Part shown: positions 1 to 36,051 of the stretch, piece by piece
Numbering within the stretch: position 1 is the stretch's first letter
Layout: each line of letters opens with the position of its first letter
Assembly (NCBI GenBank): GCA_029718625.1
Contig: CM056383.1
Location: 71,634,703 to 71,698,702 of the forward strand
Direction of reading: 5' to 3'
Length of the DNA: 64,000 nt
Origin: Synaphobranchus kaupii
Lineage: Eukaryota > Chordata > Actinopteri > Anguilliformes > Synaphobranchidae
Translations under genes and position numbers: made by a program
Notes under the pieces: generated by a model
What the model saw: only the letters and a program-made list of their open reading frames with translations
What the model was told of the DNA's origin: nothing
The model's database searches: none

Positions 1-247
1 TCCGTCTCATTCCCAATCACTACCATAAGGTCCGTCTCATTCCCAATCACTACCATAAGGTCCGTCTCATTCCCAATCACTACCATAAGGTCCGTCTCAT
101 TCCCAATCACTCCATAAGGTCCGTCTCATTCCCAATCACTCCATAAGGTCCGTCTCATTCCCAGTCACTACCATAAGGTCTGTCTCATTCCCAATCACTA
201 CCATAAGGTCCGTCTCATGAAAAACAGGTATAAACTCATTCCCAATC
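1..247. repeat. 30-bp tandem repeat (minisatellite) at the window edge
   Basis: Eight or so head-to-tail copies of a unit beginning TCCGTCTCATTCCCAATCAC. The first three copies are identical 30-mers, then 28-bp variants lose two bases before CATAAGG, and the last copies are interrupted and diverged. The array probably continues to the left of the window. It lies in the creb1 intron preceding the terminal coding exon. The units have no spacers, so this is a minisatellite and not a CRISPR array. Confidence 0.9.
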
Positions 248-1567
248 ACTATCATAAGAACTGCTTTCTGTGCGAGAGGACTACTCAGCCACTTTCCTTT
301 CCTGGGTAATTTTTTCCAAATAACATTCCTACCAACTCAGACCTACGTAAATTTTACAGGCATTTTCACTTTACAAATCACAGGTATGATGTTGCACAAC
401 AAGCTTGTAATTTTATTCTGCTGCCAGTATTTCCAAAATGTGTACACGGCTAATTCTGTCTCAGTGAAGTGCACTGCATATTGTCCGTCTAACTATCAAT
501 AGATGGATTGATAGTCTTCCAGTCTGCGATGGGAGAGACACGCAGCAGGGTTTAAAATAACACACATTGTTTGTCAACTTTCTAATGCCAAAAGGTATTT
601 TCATTGCTTGTAACACGTATACAGAAAAGCCATACAAACAGTCCACCTGTTGCCCATAACTCTTTAGAAAATGTGTGGCTTTGTTTAAATTGATAAACCC
701 CTAAAGCATTGTACCATTGGATGCTTTGTATGGGAATACGGGAAGTAGCTAGTTTACCGATGTTTGTGCAACCAGTAATGCCTGTCATCGTTTGCTTTGG
801 TCTGTGCCACCTTTTCCCACTCCTATACAGATCACATCTGCAGTCCATTACATTTTTACATATTTTATTTTTCACACAAAAAATGATCTGCTTACCCAGA
901 GCAGTGAGGCGATGCACGTCCAAACGCAGAGATCAGGGAGTGAAGTTCAGTAATTCCCCCGAGAGAAGGGAGTATAGCCCTGAGAGGGACGCCATTTTGT
1001 CCGCAACCATTTCTTGTTTCCATAATTAGTTTACAAATGTTTGTCCCATTTATCAGCCATTACAAGCGCTCTGTTTGTCTCCCGGCCAGCTAGGTTTTAT
1101 GGGCCATAAATTAGCCCGCCAGTGGCAAGATGCCGATGAAACCTGCCAGCGTTCATTAAAAATCATCTCAACGCAGCACCTGAATCTTCTCAATGAATCG
1201 TTTCATTATTTCTAATTCCCCGCAAATGGTGTGTTTATTCAGTGGCGCAGGCCGACTCATATTCATCCCTCTCGCTCGGCCGTATCTTCAGTGCTGTGTC
1301 AGTAATTGATTGTTCGCCAGTAATGTGTTTTGTCACCGGATGATTTCAGCGTTTTTTGCTTTCAGTTTAACGGTGAAATATTATGAAACCCATTTTATAA
1401 CGGGCACCGTTTTTTAACGGCTTTATAATAGCAAGATTGATTTTGCGAGTGAGACGAGGAAGGCCGTGCTCCGCTCCAGACGTATTGTACGGGTCGCGTA
1501 TTACTCTCACCCCTTCCTTCACCTGTCCAATAGCCTGCTCTGACTGCTGTTCCTTCCACCGCCACAG
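248..1567 (+). other. creb1: creb1 intron 5' of the last coding exon (right part)
   Basis: Non-coding stretch ending in a pyrimidine-rich tract and CACAG acceptor directly before the bZIP exon. I looked for the preceding creb1 exon (the kinase-inducible domain or the start of the basic region) and did not find it, so it must lie left of the window. The only structure I see is a compositionally distinct block around 1080-1420, listed separately as a possible conserved element. Confidence 0.7.
1080..1420. promoter_or_regulatory. candidate conserved non-coding element in creb1 intron
   Basis: A 340-bp stretch with no simple repeats and no transposon termini. It has scattered AT-rich homeodomain-like cores (CATTAAAAATC, TTTCATTATTTC) between GC-containing words. 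This texture is typical of vertebrate conserved non-coding elements and contrasts with the repeat-rich DNA around it. There is no direct evidence of conservation; this is an impression from composition only. Confidence 0.2.
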
Positions 1568-1712
1568 GGAGGCAGCGCGCGAGTGCCGCAGGAAGAAGAA
1601 GGAGTACGTCAAGTGTCTGGAGAACCGCGTGGCCGTGTTGGAGAACCAGAACAAAACCCTCATTGAGGAGCTAAAAGCACTTAAGGACCTGTACTGCCAT
1701 AAATCGGAGTAA
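1568..1712 (+). CDS. creb1: CREB1, terminal coding exon (bZIP domain)
   Basis: The last coding exon of the cAMP-response-element-binding protein, a nuclear bZIP activator that binds TGACGTCA as a dimer and is activated by PKA-type phosphorylation. Translation after the acceptor at 1567 gives 47 full residues: the end of the basic region (REAARECRRKKKEY), then a leucine zipper with leucines at about heptad spacing (CLENRVAVLENQNKTLIEE), ending LYCHKSE at a TAA at 1710-1712. The exon starts in phase 2 (the first G completes an AGN arginine codon). The N-terminal Q1, KID and Q2 parts are outside the window. The crem DBD-I and atf1 exons are very similar, so sequence alone cannot fully exclude them. 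The neighbouring mettl21a-ccnyl1-fzd5-plekhm3 order strongly favours creb1. The last residue is Glu, where the mammalian protein (from memory) has Asp. Confidence 0.93.
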
Positions 1713-2796
1713 CACGCCCCCCGCCCCCTCCCCCAAACCCAGCTTCGCCCACCTGTACAGACTCAGCTTGGCTAAAGCCATCTGGGCACAGACTATTGTT
1801 TTTCTAATTGTTTTTTTAATGCTACAAACTGCCTATAAGAAAATACAGGTATAGGGAGAACAAAAAAACAACTTAATAGTGTGAGGTGTTAATTTCCCCC
1901 CTCTCCATGAGTAAGATCATGACTTTAAAGACGAGGAAGAGGACGAACGAAGAGTCGATCAAGAGTGTTTGTTTTTACGCGACGGGGGAACAGACGGGAG
2001 GTTCGGCTGGGCGCTTCACAGAGAATCCCCCAAGTCTGACCCGGAAAACTGGAATCTTGCTCCAGAAAACACCCCACGCGCTCACGACAGGTTTCTCGCT
2101 CTTTCGCCGATGGATCCACGGAACGATGCACAAGGCCTTCTGGGAAATGGAGGCCATTGCTTTGGCCCCCTTGTGAGCCACCGTACCCTGCACGCGGCCT
2201 CCATCGCCGCGCCAACACCGGTGCCCGGAAAGACGAATTGCCGTGACGTGGGTATGAGAAGCAGTAGTTACCCTGATTCCACCCTGACCACAATGTGAAG
2301 TGCAGGATTGGAGTGCGCAAACTTTGGCCCCTTCCTTTCCGTTCTCCAGTTGCAAACACGTTACCCGTCATGAAATATATCTTCTCTTTTTAGTGTTGTG
2401 GACTGAGTTTGTTTCTTTTCCTTCTCGTTGTATTTCTGAAATTTTTTTTTTTTTTTTTAACTGTACAAAAGTATGGTTAAGAAATGATTAGTTATCAAGC
2501 CAGGAAAAAGATGGATCCCTGATTACTGTAGTTGAGAAATTTTTCCAAAATTACAATACCCTAGAGTTCAAGTCTGGTGAAGTATGCGTACTGTATTTGC
2601 ACCTATGAAGCTACAGTACTTTTTAGATAAAATACTAGATTAGCTTCTTGTGGGTCAATGGGAGGGACTTGGAGTGTGTGCAAGATGAAGGCATTCTCGT
2701 CCCTCGTACTGTATGGAACTGCACACCAGGGGTAAAGCAATGTGGTTTCTCTCTTTGCACCACGATGCAGACACTTCTCAGATCGGTCACTTAAGA

Positions 2797-3127
2797 CAGT
2801 GTTTCTCAACCCTGTTGACCCAGGGGACCCAGTTTGTATGCTGGTTTTTGTTCCAACCACAGTAACAAGCTCTGTATTGTAATGATCTGCTAATTGTTTT
2901 TAATTAGACCTTTTATGTATGTCTAATGAAGGACGATTTACGATTTGCCCTTGACCGATTTTACTGCAGCAAATGGCAGCAAGCTAAACCTGCATTGTGC
3001 AGAAATAAGTTTAACCACACAATTATGGTAGAACTTTTTTTTAATCTACCTTAATTGATCAAGAGATTGGCTTTGCCAAAAACCAGCATACACAATGGGT
3101 CCCCGGGACCAGGGTTGAGAATCACTG
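2797..3127. mobile_element. hAT-type MITE with about 50-bp inverted termini
   Basis: The element starts CAGTGTTTCTCAACCCTG and ends with the inverted equivalent (CAGGGTTGAGAATCACTG). The inverted match continues through the GGGGACCCA and TATGCTGGTTTTT words on both sides. It is flanked by an imperfect 8-bp target duplication, ACTTAAGA (2789-2796) and ACGTAAGA (3128-3135). The 8-bp duplication and CAGTG..TCTCAACC termini are typical of non-autonomous hAT elements. It has no coding capacity and lies downstream of the creb1 stop. Confidence 0.8.
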
Positions 3128-3515
3128 ACGTAAGACGTCTGGGCCGGACGCTGACGAGTGCGTTTTGTGCGAGGAGAAAAACGACAGGCCCATCCCGCCT
3201 GACAAGGCCCCTCAGGGTAGCGTATCTCCAGTCTCTAAATCATTACAATTCAATCTGCGGATGTTTTTTTAATTCAGATTCGGGGCTGAGGCAGCGCCAG
3301 CTTGCAAGACAGGCGCCCCGTGCTGACTCAGCAGAGAAGGGAATTGTTAGCCCCTCCCCCCGGGGCCTGGGGCCCCTCTGCCTATTGGCTCCTCAGTCCA
3401 CAAGGGCCACGCCCATTCACCTTTCTCAAACGTGCAGCCAGAAATGAATCCAGTGATGTAGATTACTGGTCTGAGTGGATTTAGGTGCTAGATTTGGGAT
3501 CGGTAAAGTGAGTGT

Positions 3516-3748
3516 CGGGGGCGGCGCGGTGATGCAGTGGATAGCAATGGATCGCCTCTGATTTCCTCACACAGTCCAAAGACATGCAGGTTAGGCGAAC
3601 TGGAGACTGTAAATCGCCACCAGGTACGAGTGTGTGAGTGAATGGTGTGTGTGCCCTGCGATGGATTGGCGACCTGTCCAGGTGGTACTCCTGCCTCTTT
3701 CCCAATGCATGCTGGGATAGGCTCCAAACCCCCCCCCCCCCCCCCCTA
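3516..3748 (+). mobile_element. fish tRNA-derived SINE, internally shortened
   Basis: The head GGGGCGGCGCGGTGATGCAGTGG resembles a tRNA-derived SINE box A region, but the middle is missing. The body with CACAGTCCAAAGACATGCAGG, CCCTGCGATGGATTGGCGAC and ATGCTGGGATAGGCTCC matches a very common fish SINE consensus from memory. It ends in a 19-base C run (3729-3747). An ORF on its minus strand is not a gene. Confidence 0.75.
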
Positions 3749-5298
3749 TTGAGATCAGTGAGCTACATCATGGCATTGTGAATAGTTCCTTTTTACTACA
3801 AGCTCGGGGATCCATCTTTTAAACCAGTTTTACAAAGATACAAGAGAGGGCGTTAATGTCATATTCTGTCCAGTGCAGGATTAAGGAATGCCATATTGTG
3901 TTATTATACAACTTTCTGTTGTCATTACTTGGAAGCAGTGGTATGGTTTAGATTTTGCAACATGTATTTTTATTTTGTAAAACCGTTTGCTATTTTTCAT
4001 TCATTTATATATATTTTTTTTCTTATTGTCACCACCAATATGGAATTATTTTATTTGTATTTAAAACAAAATAGAATATAAATATATATATATGGTCTGC
4101 CTGTGCAGTTTCTACAGCTAATACATTTTTGGCAGCTATTTGACAAAAAAAAAAGGCCTTTGTGGGGATGCGTGTATTTTGTTACACTGTGTGTCGAATG
4201 CTATGAATGCCTTTACCAGCATCATTTACTGGCTTGTAGGTTTCTCTGTCTCACTCACACACACACATACACACACAGAGCACAAATCAATCTGTTCTGA
4301 ATATCCTTGAATATGGTCTTGAAACTCAGTTGTAGAACCTATTTGCTTGCATCTAAATGCATTTTTTTCCACTCGAGGCGAAACAACAGTGAAACAATTT
4401 CATGATTTTGTTTCACAAGTGCACATTATGTTACGCAGGTGCGCATTATGTTACGCAGGTCTTGTTGTACATTACTATATATGGAGCCAGGGTCAATTAC
4501 TCATTTTCTCCCTCAATTGTTCCATTAATGCAGAATTCACTTTTTTTTTTTAAAGAAAAAGCTGATTCCTTGTTAACTTTGGGTGTCACCCAGTCAAGGA
4601 AAACTACAGCTGCCACGCTTAGCAGCGCATTTTAAAAGGGAATTGCAGTCCAGCCTGCACCTTAGACTACTGCAATAATAAAAACATTATATTCTTATAA
4701 AAATAGGAGGCTTGTTGGCTGTATAAATGGCAAATCTGTTTTTCAGTTTATTCCATGCATAGGGTGTTGAGATATGGTAATTTAACAGTATTTTGCATAA
4801 GCTATACATATAGTCAAAACAAGTGTAATCGGGTCAGGAGTTCTGTTGCCTCTTTTTGGGTTAGCAGCTAAGGCTGGTGCTGCTGTCCAACACTTCCTGT
4901 TCTGTGCGTCCGAACTAATTTCAGGCTCTTCCCAAAAGTAAAGGAATAATCAAACTAGTTTAATAATAACTAAGTTATAGTGCTCAACCAGGACAGTTTC
5001 CTGTTGGGTAAATAATATGGAGGAGGTATGATGAATAGTGTAAAAACAAACAAAACAAAAAAAAAACTTTAAAAAAGCTGTGATCCTCTTCATGTATAGT
5101 TGCTATTTTTTACTGTGGATATTGAGAGCGTCAATACAGTATCGCTTTTGCTTGCTTTATTTTTATAAAGAATGTTAAAATGTACAGTATTAATGTTTGT
5201 GTTTAATATTGTCAATGGGGAAAGGTTGCAGAGAGCGAGTTACAGTGAAACTTTAGTCTTAGTCTAGGTTGCCGAATGTCCAACTGCGAAACCCAGGA

Positions 5299-5306
5299 TG
5301 ACGTCA
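5299..5306. promoter_or_regulatory. full palindromic CRE (TGACGTCA)
   Basis: A perfect CREB/ATF site lies 3.6 kb downstream of the creb1 stop codon, in a locally CpG-rich block (about 5260-5460) that stands out from the A/T-rich surroundings. It may be chance or part of an old repeat. The site is certain as sequence; its function is not. Confidence 0.35.
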
Positions 5307-6393
5307 CACTGGCGTCTGCCCCACCGGGCGAAAAGCGGAGATATTTTTTAGTGCCATGGTCGGTGTTCATCGTTTCTTTGTACCGCGTAGCGGACGGTAG
5401 CTGTCGGTGTTCATCCGGTGTTCAACGAATCCGAGCGTGACTAACTGCCGTTAGCGATCTCCAACGGCACACTATTTTAGGGCAAGATTTATGGTGCTCT
5501 TTTGCCGTTGGTAAAGGAACTTGACAAGACGGTACACCTTCATATTCACGTAGATTTTCCTCCTGACTGCTTTCCAACCATTTATTTTCTGACAATTTCA
5601 ACATGGCAGGGCAATGAAGCAAAAATCTTAAAGCATTTTGCCCCGAGTAAACACAGTGTAATTATCTTCTATTGATAATCATCCTAATTTACCTCGCATA
5701 TAAAAAGGGATTGTATTTAGACAGCTATATTATGATTTGGTGGTGGGGGTAACTGGCTTGCAGTGTAATTTTTATGCGATTAAACTAGGCACGACTGGCT
5801 GTGCGGGAAAACCACTAAACTTCATGGTTATGGGAAATATTGCTCCTAGCAACAGTTGCCGTTTGTTTCTGTAACCGTACTGGTGGAAACTCCTGTCAGA
5901 TCAGGAAGGAGAATAGTTGAGGAAGACGAGACTGAAGGCAGCTGACCGCCAGAAACACTTTTTGTATATTAAACACATCCCTGTACATACTAATAATTGC
6001 TGAAATGATCCCAATATAATAATGTTTTCCCACTACAAAAATATTTTTATGTGTCTCCCATTTTAGACATTTGAGGAATTTCTTAGATTTTTTAAAAATG
6101 AAAATAAGAAAATCTTGTCATGAAACTTCTGAGTATCTCTTGTGGGGGAAATAAAAAAGTCAACTTCCTATACATTATTTAAAGAGTAGCACTGTAAAAT
6201 TTGGTAAAAAAATGGTAAAATTAATTTTGGAAGTGGGATTACGGTTTCTGGAGCTTCATTTAAGGAAGATGTTTTTGTTGTTTTTTTTTAACCTTATGTG
6301 CAGTTTGTATAATGGCAGTTTAACAGGTATCATTTAAACAATATGTTGTACATACTGTAGTCTGACTAGCATCAGTTTTTTTTTGTTTTCCAG

Positions 6394-6811
6394 TGACAAA
6401 GCAGCACATTGTGTATGTACTAACTGTGATGCTGAGCAGACTCAATGCTTCTGCATTACCATTAATAACCTATGCCCACCTCTTCTTTATAGCGCCTTCT
6501 GTGACAACAATCTATTGTACCAGCCTTTTATAGACTTATGTAATGCCACATTAAATTGCTTTCAAAGTTACCCTGCTTTGTGCGATATCGCTCCTGTCTC
6601 TCCTCCCTTTCTTACAAGTGGAATGTTCGCAAAACAGTGCCCTCTGGAAACCTGGCACTCCAGAAGATTCCGTGCTTTCCCATTTTTTTCCCTGCTATGC
6701 TGTTCAATCAAAACATTTCGCCTGTGGTCCAAACGTTCAACATCGCCATATAAATTTTCCTTTTCAAGAAATTCAGTGATGTGTCTGGCCAGATGTGTCT
6801 CACCACTGTGA
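6394..6811 (+). other. unexplained cysteine-rich open frame behind a 3' splice-site-like sequence
   Basis: A T-rich tract followed by TTTTCCAG (to 6393) looks like a good splice acceptor. The frame GT-GAC-AAA then stays open for about 138 codons to a TGA at 6809-6811, two bases before a MITE. The predicted peptide has 15 cysteines and matches no family I recognise. There is no ATG near the start, so it could only be a terminal or internal exon. It could be an alternative terminal exon of creb1, a remnant, or a chance open frame in the creb1 3' region. Chance is still the leading explanation. Confidence 0.2.
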
Positions 6812-6812
6812 G

Positions 6813-6998
6813 CAGAGGGGTAAAATCCAGGGGTCAGAAAGTAAAAGTCCTGCCACGTGTTTTTTCCACCCAGTAACTCGGCCGGCTGATTTCACTAATT
6901 AGTTCTACCTCCTGGCTGAAGAATTGTGCCAATCCAGGTGATTGGAACAAAATACTGGGGAGGACTTTTACTTTCTTAACCTGGATTTTACACCTCTG
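6813..6998 (+). mobile_element. MITE family A, copy 1 (CAGAGG...CCTCTG)
   Basis: A 186-bp element with inverted ends CAGAGGGGTAAAATCC and GGATTTTACACCTCTG. Its interior (GGGGTCAGAAAGTAAAAGTCC, GATTTCACTAATTAG, CTCCTGGCTGAAGAATTGTG) is shared with copies at 15642-15834 and 24022-24180. Flanks ACTGTGAG and CCTTTGAG agree at six of eight positions, suggesting an old 8-bp target duplication. Confidence 0.8.
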
Positions 6999-7235
6999 CC
7001 TTTGAGTGTGTCTTTAGAGGTGAATTGGACAGCAGTTAAGGTATGGGCCCTGTATTAACTGAACAGCTTCTCAGTACTTTTACAATGCTGGACCCCCATC
7101 ATAGCTGGACACATCAGTGACTTTTCAATTCTGGGTTCCAGCCCCAATTTTGGAAAATCTTGAAATGATTACGCCATTTAATAATGTGCAATGGATTATT
7201 AGCACGACCTACAATACTCTCCCACACATTTGTGT

Positions 7236-7274
7236 TTTATTTAATCATTTTTAAGACTTTGGTCAGTGTTTATT
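7236..7274 (-). terminator. mettl21a: poly(A) signals for mettl21a
   Basis: On the minus strand AATAAA occurs twice, at 7274-7269 and 7241-7236. These are 102 and 135 bases beyond the mettl21a stop codon, a normal position for a short 3' UTR. Which one is used cannot be told from sequence. Confidence 0.55.
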
Positions 7275-7375
7275 TCCCAAGGCCACAGAAATTGGCTGCC
7301 AGTCCATACGGTCGATATGAATCCAATTCCTTCAGACTTTCAAAGTGTTGGCCTATAAAAGCTTGCAGCCTCTGT

Positions 7376-9687
<2,312 letters not shown>

Positions 9688-10494
9688 CATCAAAGAAATC
9701 TTTGACAAATAGCGTCAAAAAACAGGGGGAAAAACATTATCTTAAATCACACCCAATACAATTAAACTTCAAAGCGAATATTTCACATTCAGTATTACGA
9801 CTAATCTCCTTAGTGAACTGCACAAGACAACTAACTGCAGTTCAGACCAGCCATTTAACCAGAAAGAGGCTGTATATTTTAACCCAATCTAGCCTACATC
9901 ACGCTTACACCTTTATAATTTCTGACGAAATTAGAAGATAACTCATTGCTATGCTGACAAGAGAGAAAGGAATTATTTTTATAGTCTATCCAACAACACT
10001 AATTTACACGCAAACATCATTGAATACTCACTACTACTTAGCAGCTCACTGAGCTCAGCTCCAGAATGCATGTCTTGGTAAATCTACTGGGTCATTCTCA
10101 GTCGCTGATTCGTCTTTATCTAAAGTTTAAAGGTTTATTGGCTTATTAAATTGTTACATTTTGTTATCGGTTAGTTAGTATTAGCTAGCATTCTGCAATT
10201 GTATGTGGCTAAAGGTAAACATCAGGTAAAGCTAAAATTACCATAAATGAGACCACTCGAAAGTGAGAAAATGAAATTAAACGTAGATACTGACAACTTG
10301 CACCAACTTGTTAATATAGAAAATAAATTTAAATATGTTGCAGACAGCTATACTAACGGTAAACGAAACTGAAGCTATCATGCGCTGGCCTGCATTTGGT
10401 TATCTACATTGCTTACAAAATATGAAATTATTCGAGGAGACATTGTAGCTAGATGCGAGTTATGTGCTGCTGCATAATCCGTCATCAGAACATC

Positions 10495-10780
10495 GGGTGC
10501 GTCCCAATACTCAAAAAATGCACCCTCCTTTCCTCCACTACCACCTCCTCTCCTCCGTGCTCCAGAAACGGATCTTTGTGTTTTAATCTAATGTTGCTGC
10601 TTACATCTTAATTACATATTAATTGTTACATATTAATTCATGTCTCGACGCAAACCGCAATGTCAGGTACATTGTATACTGTACATGCACATACTTGTAC
10701 TTGAAACGTACAGGCTATTTTGCATACTTCCTTGTGGGAGACGAGTGGAGGAGAGGAGTGAAGAATATTGGGACGAACCT
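10495..10780. mobile_element. probable MITE with GTCCCAATA inverted termini
   Basis: The left end GGGTGCGTCCCAATACTC and the inverse of the right end (AGGTTCGTCCCAATATTC) are similar inverted repeats, and CTCCTCTCCTCC-type words follow on both arms. No clear target duplication was found. It lies between the mettl21a and ccnyl1 promoters. Confidence 0.5.
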
Positions 10781-11009
10781 ATAGAATCCGCTATCGTTTC
10801 CCGGATAGTCTCTGGCTACATATTTTCCTTTTCTGCCTTTCATAAGTCTCTTGTGGCCAACTGAAAATTAACTCAAGTCCTTTCAAAAGAATAAACTATT
10901 TCTTGACGGAGGACGTAATGATGAACTGAAACTTTTTCAAGGCATAACGTTAGTTGCAACAAGTTACTATTGCTTTAAGAATTTAGTGGGCTATTCTTTA
11001 CCACAGTTT

Positions 11010-11290
11010 TTTATCCAATCAGAGCAGAATAATGTATTTAATCAAATAGTAGACGTCTATTTCATTTTAAAGGGTGCTGCGAATTGATTGACATAAAAAT
11101 GGATCTGTAAGAAAAATTTGCGAATAATTTTACATTTTCTAGACAAATAAGATGACAGATCTGTGTAAGTAGGTGGCGAATCAATGCGCGGCCCTTTAAA
11201 AATACATGTATGTTAGCCAATGGCTGGAGGGTTTTCGTTTATTTTGATTATCGGTCCAATAGTAGTTGATGGAATTTAAAAATGGGAGGG
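11010..11290 (+). promoter_or_regulatory. ccnyl1: candidate ccnyl1 promoter with CCAAT boxes
   Basis: Three forward CCAAT pentamers (11015-11019, 11217-11221, 11256-11260) and an A/T-rich AATTTAAAAATGG just before the GC-richer block beginning near 11300. This fits an NF-Y-type promoter about 1 kb upstream of the ccnyl1 ATG. The start site is inferred, not seen. Confidence 0.4.
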
Positions 11291-12336
11291 TCTTGCATTC
11301 CTGCCAGGTAGCGGCGTTAGGAACAGATGGCGTTGGTGGCGGGGAGTGGATCACTGAATTGGCCGGCGGGGTGGAGGGGATAACGGGGGATCCTCGCTAC
11401 CAGGCCGGGGACAACAACTGAGTTCAGAGAAGGCTCAAGCGGGATAAAGACTAGCTTGTCCTCTGCGTTGGAATCATTTTGAACGAAAAGAAGGACAGAG
11501 ACTTTCTGTAGGCCAAAAGCCTCGGGATATAGTTGGTGTTTGATCCTGCTCTGACGATCGGGAGAGGGAAGCGATCTGGCTAGGTAGCCGGCTTCGAACG
11601 CTTTACTGTGGAGCACTGGAGACTTCGGATCCTAATCCGGGATTTAATGTTGGAATTGCGTGTCGGGAACCGAGCTAATGTAGCTAGCCAATAACTTTGT
11701 TTCCCTTAATTTCAACTGCAGCATTAGTGCAGAAAGGGACGTAAATGTTCTGTAACGCCAGTTTAGTTATCTTAAGTACTGATTTGCGAGCAAACTAGCT
11801 AGATAATCGCCTTTTAGATAATGTAGCTAGAAAGACGCTGAGCTACAGAATGGATGAGTTGCCGACTGTATTAGTTACCAAATTGAGTAGTTATCCGTGG
11901 GTTTGAGCATGCATAGATTGTTTGCTTAGTTGGCCTGGTCAGATTTTAACTGGATAACTTCGCTACGATCAACAATTTATCCATTGCCTTGGAAGCTAAA
12001 GCTGGAGCGAGTCGTTATAACTGCACCGATACCAGCACCAAATGTGGGGACGAGCACACCCTCTTGTAGGGACAGGCATGTTACTAAATTTGGATTATTA
12101 ATCTAGTTAGTTATTTGACTTTAACTATTATTTTGTGTATATAAAATTAGCCACACATTGCATTTTATCCATTTTAAGCGTTTTTTTATTATTATTTTGA
12201 AATCAGTTTCCAATTAAGTAAATTGAATATCGGTCGCCATCAAGTTGTTAGTTAATGTAGATGTGAACATTGAACACGCTCTGCTCTGTGAGCTAACGCC
12301 TGCGATCATAAGTGTTAAGACTGCGCGAAGTCAGGG

Positions 12337-33252
<20,916 letters not shown>

Positions 33253-33548
33253 GGGGGGCGGGGGTCTAGGACTACAGGACCCACAATCCTTCCCGACACT
33301 TGAGTCATCATCTGACCTCTGACCCCACTCGGAATACAGGCAGTACACTCCTTTGACCCGTGCCACGCCACGCCATTTTGCCGGCGGCAGAACCTTCTGG
33401 GACTTCCTCCCCCCCATGGTGCAAAGGAAACTAACGACAGACTGATTTTGTTTAAATTGTTTGTTTTTTTTTGTTGCTTACTATGTAGGCTACTAGCTGT
33501 GAACTTTGTCAGTTTTTAATTGAAATCATTTGCAGATGGAGTATTTTA

Positions 33549-33554
33549 AATAAA
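33549..33554 (+). terminator. ccnyl1: poly(A) signal of ccnyl1
   Basis: AATAAA about 300 bases after the ccnyl1 stop, followed by T- and TG-containing sequence (GGTTTTTATGGTGG). It is the first AATAAA downstream, giving a 3' UTR of roughly 320 bases. Confidence 0.7.
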
Positions 33555-33579
33555 CACTAACCATGTAACAAACATGCGG

Positions 33580-35636
<2,057 letters not shown>

Positions 35637-36051
35637 GGCTAATGGCTCCAATGAGCTCATCTGAAAGGGCCTGCATTCCAATTAACAGCTTTTCCTGAAC
35701 CCCAAACACGGGCCTGTGAACACGGCTGTTGTTGAAGAAGCTCGCCACAATAGCAGTAAAAGAAAAGGGAAAAAATAAAAACCAGGATTGTACTTTCTCC
35801 TAAGTCAGGCTGGGATTCTTATCTTCAAACTGTCCCCTGCACATTGAAGTCCTACCAGTTAAGATCTCAGATCAAAGTGCCGTATTGAGAGCTTTGGTTA
35901 AGACAGAGCTTCGCCCTGTTTTTGGGGATGAAGTTCAAGGCTGAAATTCAAGCCTTGTGGCCCCATGTTTTGGGGGTACAATAGAGACGCAGCTCAACAA
36001 AGTGAGCCTGTCTTTATGGAGACTTCAATACAGTGTAGGGATCTGATCAAT

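Larger units (their letters stand above)
1713..6393 (+). other. creb1: creb1 3' UTR and downstream region, end undetermined
   Basis: No further coding exon is visible. creb1 genes have long 3' UTRs, so at least part of this should be transcribed. Candidate AATAAA signals are at 4677-4682 and 6150-6155; neither can be chosen from sequence alone. The stretch holds an A/T-rich 3'-UTR-like body around 3850-5200, a MITE (2797-3127), a SINE (3516-3748) and a GC-richer block with a palindromic CRE near 5299. The rest looks unremarkable. Confidence 0.5.
9688..12336. other. shared upstream region between mettl21a and ccnyl1
   Basis: A 2.65-kb head-to-head interval. The left part holds the mettl21a 5' UTR/promoter (start site not resolvable). 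10495-10780 holds a probable MITE. CCAAT boxes lie at 11015-11019, 11217-11221 and 11256-11260. 11300-12336 is probably a long ccnyl1 5' UTR, since no convincing non-coding exon splice pattern was seen; it is moderately GC-rich at first (11300-11640), then A/T-rich. No further gene is visible. Confidence 0.55.

Noticed and set aside
1..247. Possible CRISPR array (30-bp direct repeats)
   Set aside because: Copies abut without unique spacers, and the surrounding genes are vertebrate; it is a minisatellite.
1437..1567. Upstream extension of the creb1 bZIP frame
   Set aside because: The frame is open, but its translation does not match CREB and a CACAG acceptor lies at 1567; it is intron.
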